Source: JAFGLZ01 sp964622545 (GTDB lineage Bacteria; Planctomycetota; Phycisphaerae; UBA1845; JAFGLZ01). From it: DNA of 64,000 nt. A program made the position numbers and the translations under genes. Of the stretch, positions 59,504 through 64,000 are shown in pieces. The notes below the pieces were generated by a model. It did no database searches, had not been told where the DNA came from, and saw nothing but the letters and a program-made list of their open reading frames with translations. The stretch spans positions 1-64,000 of the forward strand of contig CAZUQM010000018.1 in assembly GCA_964622545.1 (NCBI GenBank). Direction: 5' to 3'. Position 1 is the first letter of the stretch, and each line of letters starts with the position of its first letter.

Positions 59504-61255
59504 ATGCTCACGAAGCTGCGCATCTGCAATCTGAAGCGGTTCGACGAAGCTGAGATAGATCTTGGACAGGCCGTGGTTTTCGTTGGCCCCAACAACTCAG
59601 GCAAGACCACCGCGCTTCAAGCGTTGGCCCTTTGGGAAATCGGCGTCCGACGTTGGGCCGAGAAGAGAGGTGACAAATCGTCGGCCACGAAACGGTCGGG
59701 CGCCGCGATCAACCGCCGCGATCTCATCGCGATGCCTGTCCCGTCCGCGAAGCTGCTCTGGCGAGACTTGCACGTACGTAACGTCACTCGCGTCGTCGAC
59801 GATGCGACAGGCCAGAGAAAGCCCAAGACCGCCTACATCCGAACAAAAGTCACCGTGGATGGGATCACAGGTGGGCATGCCTGGTCGTGCGGCCTCGAAT
59901 TCGACTACGCCAATGAGGAGTCTCTTTACTGTAGGCCGCTGAGCGAAGGCGACGGGAAGCGATCTGAGCGGAAAACCATACCCCGAGAGGCGATCGACAT
60001 CAGTGTGGCGTTTCTTCCGCCGATGTCAGGCTTGGCCGCGGAAGAGCCGAAGTGGGAACAGGGGCGAGTCAACGTATTAATCGGAGAAGGTCAGACTGCT
60101 CAGGTGTTGCGGAATCTCTGCTATGAGGTTTACGCGAGTGAAGAAAGGGCGGAAGAGTGGAATCGACTCGTCGTCAGCATCCGCGACCTGTTTGGCGTCG
60201 AGCTGCTACCGCCGACGTACATCGCGGAGCGCGGTGAGATCACCATGTCCTACAAGGAGACGGGCGGGGCCGAGCTTGACCTCTCTTCGTCGGGACGGGG
60301 CTTGCAGCAGACCCTTCTGCTCCTGTCGTATCTCTATGCGAATCCGCGAACAGTGCTGTTGCTCGACGAACCTGATGCGCACCTCGAGATCCTCCGCCAG
60401 CGGCAGATCTACCAATTGCTGACGACTGTTGCTGAGGAGAAGGGTTCTCAGATCATCGCCGCCAGCCATTCGGAGGTCGTGCTTAACGAAGCTTGTGATC
60501 GTGGGGTCGCGGTGGCGTTCGTTGGAGCCCCGCATCGTATTGCCGATCGCGGTTCGCAGGTACTCAAGGCGCTTAGGGATATTGGCTTCGACCAGTACTA
60601 TCAAGCTGAGCAGACGGGATGGGTTCTCTACCTGGAGGATTCCACTGACCTGGCTATCCTTCAGGCGTTTGCCAAGACGCTCGACCACGAAGCACAGGCA
60701 CACCTGGAGAGGCCATTCCTTCATCGTGTCGCGACCAATCAACCGCAGAGGGCGCGGGAGCACTTCTACGGGTTGCAAGAAGCCAAGCATGACCTCGTTG
60801 GGATCGCGCTATTCGACCGGCTGGACAAGGAGCTTGAAGAAGGCCGACCGCTTAGAGAGCTAATGTGGGAGCGGAGAGAGATCGAGAGTTACTTCTGCAT
60901 GGAGGAAGTGCTTGTAGAATATGCTCGTTACGATTTGCCTGATGACCTATTCGGGCAGGCCGAGAGTGAGAAGCGCGTAGCGACCATGCGCGAGGTCATC
61001 ACGGAAATAGGTGAAGCCTTGGAGAGACTGGGCAAGCCGGATCCGTGGTCGGGCGAGATCAAAGCAAGCGACGATTTTCTCGATCCCGTGTTCCGAGGCT
61101 TCTTCAAGAAGCTCGGCCTCCCCCTCGGTTTCCGGAAGTCGGACTACCATCGCCTGGCTGCCCTCGTTCCGAGAGACCGGATTGATCTGGAAGTGGTTGA
61201 GAAGCTCGACGCCATTGTCGGGGTTGCCAAGCACGCCAGGCCCAGAGAAGGATAA
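59504..61255 (+). CDS. AAA/ABC-type ATPase fused to a TOPRIM-like (DUF4435-like) domain; OLD-family-like
   Basis: 583 residues. N-terminal ABC-ATPase fold of the AAA_15/21 type: Walker A VGPNNSGKTTAL (28-36), signature LSSSGRGLQQTLLLL (about 260), Walker B VLLLDEPDAHL (about 288) and H-loop AASHSE (about 321). The C-terminal domain begins with LYLEDSTDLAIL (Glu about 375) and ALFDRLDKELEEG (about 437), then ERREIESYFCMEEVL, typical of DUF4435/TOPRIM. Such proteins are antiphage nucleases. Third-position A/T use is visibly higher than in neighbours, suggesting transfer. Confidence 0.88.
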   Translation: MLTKLRICNLKRFDEAEIDLGQAVVFVGPNNSGKTTALQALALWEIGVRRWAEKRGDKSSATKRSGAAINRRDLIAMPVPSAKLLWRDLHVRNVTRVVDDATGQRKPKTAYIRTKVTVDGITGGHAWSCGLEFDYANEESLYCRPLSEGDGKRSERKTIPREAIDISVAFLPPMSGLAAEEPKWEQGRVNVLIGEGQTAQVLRNLCYEVYASEERAEEWNRLVVSIRDLFGVELLPPTYIAERGEITMSYKETGGAELDLSSSGRGLQQTLLLLSYLYANPRTVLLLDEPDAHLEILRQRQIYQLLTTVAEEKGSQIIAASHSEVVLNEACDRGVAVAFVGAPHRIADRGSQVLKALRDIGFDQYYQAEQTGWVLYLEDSTDLAILQAFAKTLDHEAQAHLERPFLHRVATNQPQRAREHFYGLQEAKHDLVGIALFDRLDKELEEGRPLRELMWERREIESYFCMEEVLVEYARYDLPDDLFGQAESEKRVATMREVITEIGEALERLGKPDPWSGEIKASDDFLDPVFRGFFKKLGLPLGFRKSDYHRLAALVPRDRIDLEVVEKLDAIVGVAKHARPREG

Positions 61256-61278
61256 GCTTGGCAACATGATCCTTATCC
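61250..61278. terminator. Hairpin between convergent genes
   Basis: GGATAAG (61250-61256) pairs with CTTATCC (61272-61278) around a 15-nt loop, straddling the end of the ATPase-TOPRIM gene and 12 nt from the yjbQ stop. It may act as a bidirectional terminator, but there is no T-run. Confidence 0.35.
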
Positions 61279-61290
61279 GCCGGTTCCGTA

Positions 61291-61710
61291 TCACTCCCCA
61301 ATAATCTTCACGAGCACGCGTTTGCGGCGCCGGCCGTCGAACTCGGCGTAGAAGATCTGTTCCCACGGACCGAAGTCCAGCTTGCCGTCGGTAAGGGCCA
61401 CGACCACCTGGCGGCCCATGATCTGGCGCTTGAGGTGGGCGTCGCCGTTGTCCTCGCCGGTGCGGTTGTGGCGGTAGCGGCTGATGGGCTCGTGGGGCGC
61501 GAGCTGCTCGAGCCATTCGTCATAGTCCTGGATCAGGCCGGACTCGTCGTCGTTGATGTAGACGCTGGCCGTGATGTGCATGGCGTTGACGAGGACGAGC
61601 CCTTCGGTGACGCCGCTATCGCGGATGGCCTCCTCGACGTCGGGCGTGATGTTGATGTAGTCGCGGCGCGACGTGATGTTGAACCAGAGCTCCTTGCGAT
61701 AGGACTTCAT
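61291..61710 (-). CDS. yjbQ: YjbQ / UPF0047 family protein (secondary thiamine-phosphate synthase-like)
   Basis: 139 residues. Family motifs: LWFNITSRRDYINITPDVEE, then EGLVLVNAMHITASVYINDD, HNRTGEDNGDAHLKRQIMG and a C-terminal FGPWEQIFYAEFDGRRRKRV. The conserved histidines and Glu lie around a metal site. YjbQ proteins have been reported to possess weak thiamine phosphate synthase activity; the physiological role is unknown. AAAGGAG precedes the ATG. Confidence 0.93.
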   Translation of the reverse strand: MKSYRKELWFNITSRRDYINITPDVEEAIRDSGVTEGLVLVNAMHITASVYINDDESGLIQDYDEWLEQLAPHEPISRYRHNRTGEDNGDAHLKRQIMGRQVVVALTDGKLDFGPWEQIFYAEFDGRRRKRVLVKIIGE

Positions 61711-61770
61711 GGGGCGGCTCCTTTGCGCTGGGCGTGCGGTCCTAGGTTTCCTGCAAGCAAGAGTGTTCTG

Positions 61771-61833
61771 TGTGGCACGGCCGTCCCCCGGCCGTGAGGA
61801 TCGACTTCCTCAGCCGAGGGCGGCTGGGCCACA
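61771..61833. repeat. Three-stem palindromic repeat, copy 2
   Basis: Outer arms TGTGGC/GCCACA enclose CACGGCCG-TCCCC-CGGCCGTG (61776-61796) and CAGCCG-AGGG-CGGCTG (61811-61826). It matches copy 1 at 19874 in stem sequence and order. It lies in the gap upstream of yjbQ and downstream of the MBOAT gene stop. Confidence 0.75.
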
Positions 61834-61929
61834 GGGCACGGAGCCATGCCACGTGTCAGCGATTCCTGCAGGTGGCCTGACCCTCTGGCTTCGTCGTCAC
61901 CTCGTGATCCTACCAGGGCCGGCTTCATG

Positions 61930-63225
61930 TCACGAGCCCAGCCCCAGCAGATACGGGATCCATCGGGTGCCGACGTAGCGTTCGTCGACGAAGATGCCCG
62001 CGCAGAACGTGTGGTAGATCATGTTCATCGCGATGCCCGAACCGTAGGCAAACCGTCCGCCGGCGATCCGCCATCGCAGCAGGGTCTGGTAGAGCGGCGT
62101 GGCGGCCTCACGCTGGGCGTTCCAGTATTGGGCCCACCAGCGGTTGATCGTCATGCCCACGGCCTGGAGCAGGCAGAAGGCGACGATCGACCAGATGAAG
62201 CCGTGCCAGATCGCGCAGTAGACGAACGTGACCAGGTAGTTCCGCAGGACCTGCCGCCGGCTGCCGCCCAGCGGGATGTAGATGTACTCGAACAGGAAGG
62301 ATCCGAGCGTGATGTGCCAGCGCCGCCAGAACTCGCGGATGTTGCGGCTGATGTAAGGCCAGTTGAAGTTCTCGGGCAGGTCGAAGCCCATCATGCGGCC
62401 CAGGCCGATGGCCATGTCGATGTAGCCGCTAATCCACAGGAAGACGAAGTACGGCGACAGCGCGACCGTGATGAGCACGGTCAGCGTCCCGAAGTCCTGC
62501 GGACGTTCCCACACGCCACCCACTATCCACGGCTTGAGGACGAAGAACATGATCCCGAGCCGCACCAGGCCGAGGAAGACGCGGCCCAGCCCGGCCAGGA
62601 TACGTCGCGGTTTGAGGTTCTGTCGCCATATCAGGAACTGCGGTTGGAGCTCTTGGAAGCGGGCGATCGGGCCCATCCGCAGGCACGTCGGAAAGAGGGC
62701 GAAGGCCAGGTAGTCGATCAGGCTGATCCGTTCGATCTTGCGTTGGGCCACGTCGAGCGCGACGTGCAGCACGCGTATGACCAGGTAGGCCAGGCCCAGC
62801 CAGGCGATCCAGTAGTACTCGCGCTCCTGCGTGATCGACTCGACCGGAAGCCAGGGGAAGTTCGGCCAGATCAGGGCGGGCAGGTAGACGGCGTGGACGG
62901 CGGCCCAGACGAAGGCGACGCGCTGCTTGACCGGCTGGGTTCGCGAATCGTTCGGGTTCGCGTCGGCCGATGCCTCTCGCCTGACCCAGAGCAGACAGAT
63001 GTAGATGACGGCCCAGCCGTACACGACGCTTGCGGCGAACGTCACGCAGAACTGCCACGGGCAGGTCAGGATCATGAACGCCGAGCTGGTCAGGATCAGG
63101 GCACCGCGGACCCATCGAGTGGGCAGGATCCAGAAGAGCGGCACAAAGGGCAGGAAGGCGAGCACGCCGAAGGGGATGGCCAGCGCGTTGACGTTGAAGT
63201 AGTCGGGGATGCGGAGTTCGAGCAT
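61930..63225 (-). CDS. MBOAT family O-acyltransferase
   Basis: 431 residues, with about 9-11 membrane segments. MBOAT motifs: GPIARFQELQPQF, GYIDMAIGLGRMMGFDLPENF and FNWPYISRNIREFWRRWHIT, then the active-site His in YCAIWHGFIWSI. Members transfer acyl groups to sugars, proteins or polyols; related bacterial proteins O-acetylate alginate or peptidoglycan with a partner. No AlgI/AlgJ-type partner is adjacent. Start at 63225 has a weak AAGG upstream. Confidence 0.92.
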   Translation of the reverse strand: MLELRIPDYFNVNALAIPFGVLAFLPFVPLFWILPTRWVRGALILTSSAFMILTCPWQFCVTFAASVVYGWAVIYICLLWVRREASADANPNDSRTQPVKQRVAFVWAAVHAVYLPALIWPNFPWLPVESITQEREYYWIAWLGLAYLVIRVLHVALDVAQRKIERISLIDYLAFALFPTCLRMGPIARFQELQPQFLIWRQNLKPRRILAGLGRVFLGLVRLGIMFFVLKPWIVGGVWERPQDFGTLTVLITVALSPYFVFLWISGYIDMAIGLGRMMGFDLPENFNWPYISRNIREFWRRWHITLGSFLFEYIYIPLGGSRRQVLRNYLVTFVYCAIWHGFIWSIVAFCLLQAVGMTINRWWAQYWNAQREAATPLYQTLLRWRIAGGRFAYGSGIAMNMIYHTFCAGIFVDERYVGTRWIPYLLGLGS

Positions 63226-63396
63226 CGGGCTGGGCCTTGGAGCGTACCGTGCGTTTCGCCAGGATCAGGAGTCGGTCCTTTTCCGCGCCGGCGAGGCATT
63301 ATGGCGTGGCGGGCACGGGCATGCAATGCGAAGGTATCTCGCACCCTGTTTCTTCGGATCCGTCTTCGCACGGTTTCTCCGGGCCGGCGGTGACGC

Positions 63397-63402
63397 TACA
63401 AT
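63397..63402 (+). promoter_or_regulatory. Candidate -10 box upstream of the HMG-CoA-synthase-like gene
   Basis: TACAAT (5/6) 71 nt before the ATG at 63474. No convincing -35 is visible 16-18 nt upstream. Confidence 0.3.
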
Positions 63403-63473
63403 CCCCTCGTGCAAGTCGAACCCTAGCCGGCGACGGGCGGTGCCCGCGTCGCGACACACCAGGAGATACGCGC

Positions 63474-64000
63474 ATGGTCGGCATCACCTCCTTCGGCGGA
63501 TTCGTGCCCCGCTTGAGGCTCAACCGCCAGACGATCTTCCAAGCGATGGGCTGGTACAACCCCGCGACGTTCGGCATCGCCCAGGGAACCAAGGCGGTCG
63601 CGAACTACGATGAAGACAGCGTGACCATGGCCGTCGCCGCGGCGATCGATTGCCTGCAGGGCCGCTCGCGTGACGGTGTGGCCGCGCTGTACCTGGCCTC
63701 AACCACGATGCCATACGAGCTGCGCGATGCGGCGAGCCTGGTGGCGGCGGCACTCGATTTGCCGAGCGCGACGCGGACGATGGATGTGGCCGACACGCTC
63801 CGGGCCGGGACGGGGGCCGTGCTGGCCGCGGTCGATGCGGTGTCGGCCGGGCTGGCCGGCGAGGCGCTCGTGACCTCGTCGGACTGCCGTGTCGCGCGGA
63901 TGGGCAGCCTGCAGGAGCACGTCTATGGCGACGGGGCGGCGGCGCTGCTGGTCGGCAAGGACCACGTCGTCGCGGAGTTCAAGGGTTCGCACTCGATCAC
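63474..64000 (+). CDS. HMG-CoA-synthase-like / thiolase-fold protein (5' part; gene runs off the right edge)
   Basis: 175 codons, open to the window end. The N-terminal MVGITSFGGFVPRLRLNRQT and DEDSVTMAVAAAIDCL, VYGDGAAALLVG belong to the HMG-CoA synthase/OB-fold thiolase-like group found in archaea and some bacteria. At the position of the catalytic Cys (family A-C-x-AGT) this protein has MDVADTLRAGTGA, with Leu in place of Cys. It may be a non-catalytic or altered member, as in acyl-CoA scaffolding thiolase-like proteins. AGGAG precedes the ATG. Confidence 0.85.
   Translation, partial: MVGITSFGGFVPRLRLNRQTIFQAMGWYNPATFGIAQGTKAVANYDEDSVTMAVAAAIDCLQGRSRDGVAALYLASTTMPYELRDAASLVAAALDLPSATRTMDVADTLRAGTGAVLAAVDAVSAGLAGEALVTSSDCRVARMGSLQEHVYGDGAAALLVGKDHVVAEFKGSHSI

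Noticed and set aside
1..64000. CRISPR arrays, rRNA operons, prophage or integrase genes
   Set aside because: No regularly spaced direct repeats, rRNA-like sequence, integrase or transposase coding sequence was seen on either strand.

Overview
The window is a GC-rich chromosomal segment, about 65% GC by eye, tightly packed with genes on both strands. It has no rRNA or tRNA genes, no insertion sequences and no CRISPR array that I can see. The gene families point to a Planctomycetota bacterium, probably close to Phycisphaerae. They include a hydrazine-synthase-alpha-like multiheme/NPCBM protein, DUF1080, DUF4838, PmoA-like DUF6807, a Tat-exported aldo/keto reductase with ferredoxin clusters, DUF6599, ceramidase-like and sugar isomerase/epimerase proteins. 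Lipopolysaccharide genes (heptose kinase and phosphatase, a heptosyltransferase-like GT9, WaaP-like kinases) show a Gram-negative type envelope. The taxonomic call is inference.

Layout. 1-4 kb: the edge of an exported PHP phosphoesterase, then a leftward set of two TatA-type proteins, YidD and a methyltransferase, and a TIM-barrel-like protein of unknown role. 4.2-11 kb (rightward): IlvN overlapping a phosphotransacylase, a sugar epimerase, a DUF4838 protein and a GH30-like hydrolase. 11-12 kb: CheV. 12.5-20.7 kb (leftward): a serine hydrolase/LamG-like/DUF1080 fusion, a PmoA-like lipoprotein, an M14 carboxypeptidase, a DegT aminotransferase and NnrE. 21-30 kb: a PMT-type glycosyltransferase, a BatA-like protein with DUF58, RsmD, an exported helical protein, the FeS aldo/keto reductase with DUF6599, and a small zinc-finger-like protein. 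30-40 kb (leftward): Maf, an exported beta-rich protein, DUF2062, GT9, the HzsA-like protein and a tandem WaaP-like kinase. 40-46 kb (leftward): a Re-citrate-synthase-like enzyme, acyl carrier protein, a GlmU-like nucleotidyltransferase, NagB, PlsY and GT4. 46-54 kb (rightward): a TPR membrane protein, an AGCS symporter, two lipoproteins, RfaE1 and GmhB. 54-64 kb: a flavin-type oxidase, an SSS symporter coupled to a ceramidase-like gene, Mut7-C, an SDR, a compositionally distinct ATPase-TOPRIM protein, YjbQ, MBOAT, and a truncated HMG-CoA-synthase-like gene.

Functional themes are envelope and glycan biogenesis, exported carbohydrate-processing enzymes, and lipid/acyl metabolism. Most genes carry clear Shine-Dalgarno sequences. 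A distinct minority have none and instead carry a -10-like box 6-10 nt before the start codon, which suggests leaderless mRNAs. Two copies of a three-stem palindromic repeat and several other inverted repeats sit in the intergenic gaps. The 59.5-61.3 kb ATPase-TOPRIM gene is the best candidate for a horizontally acquired defence function.
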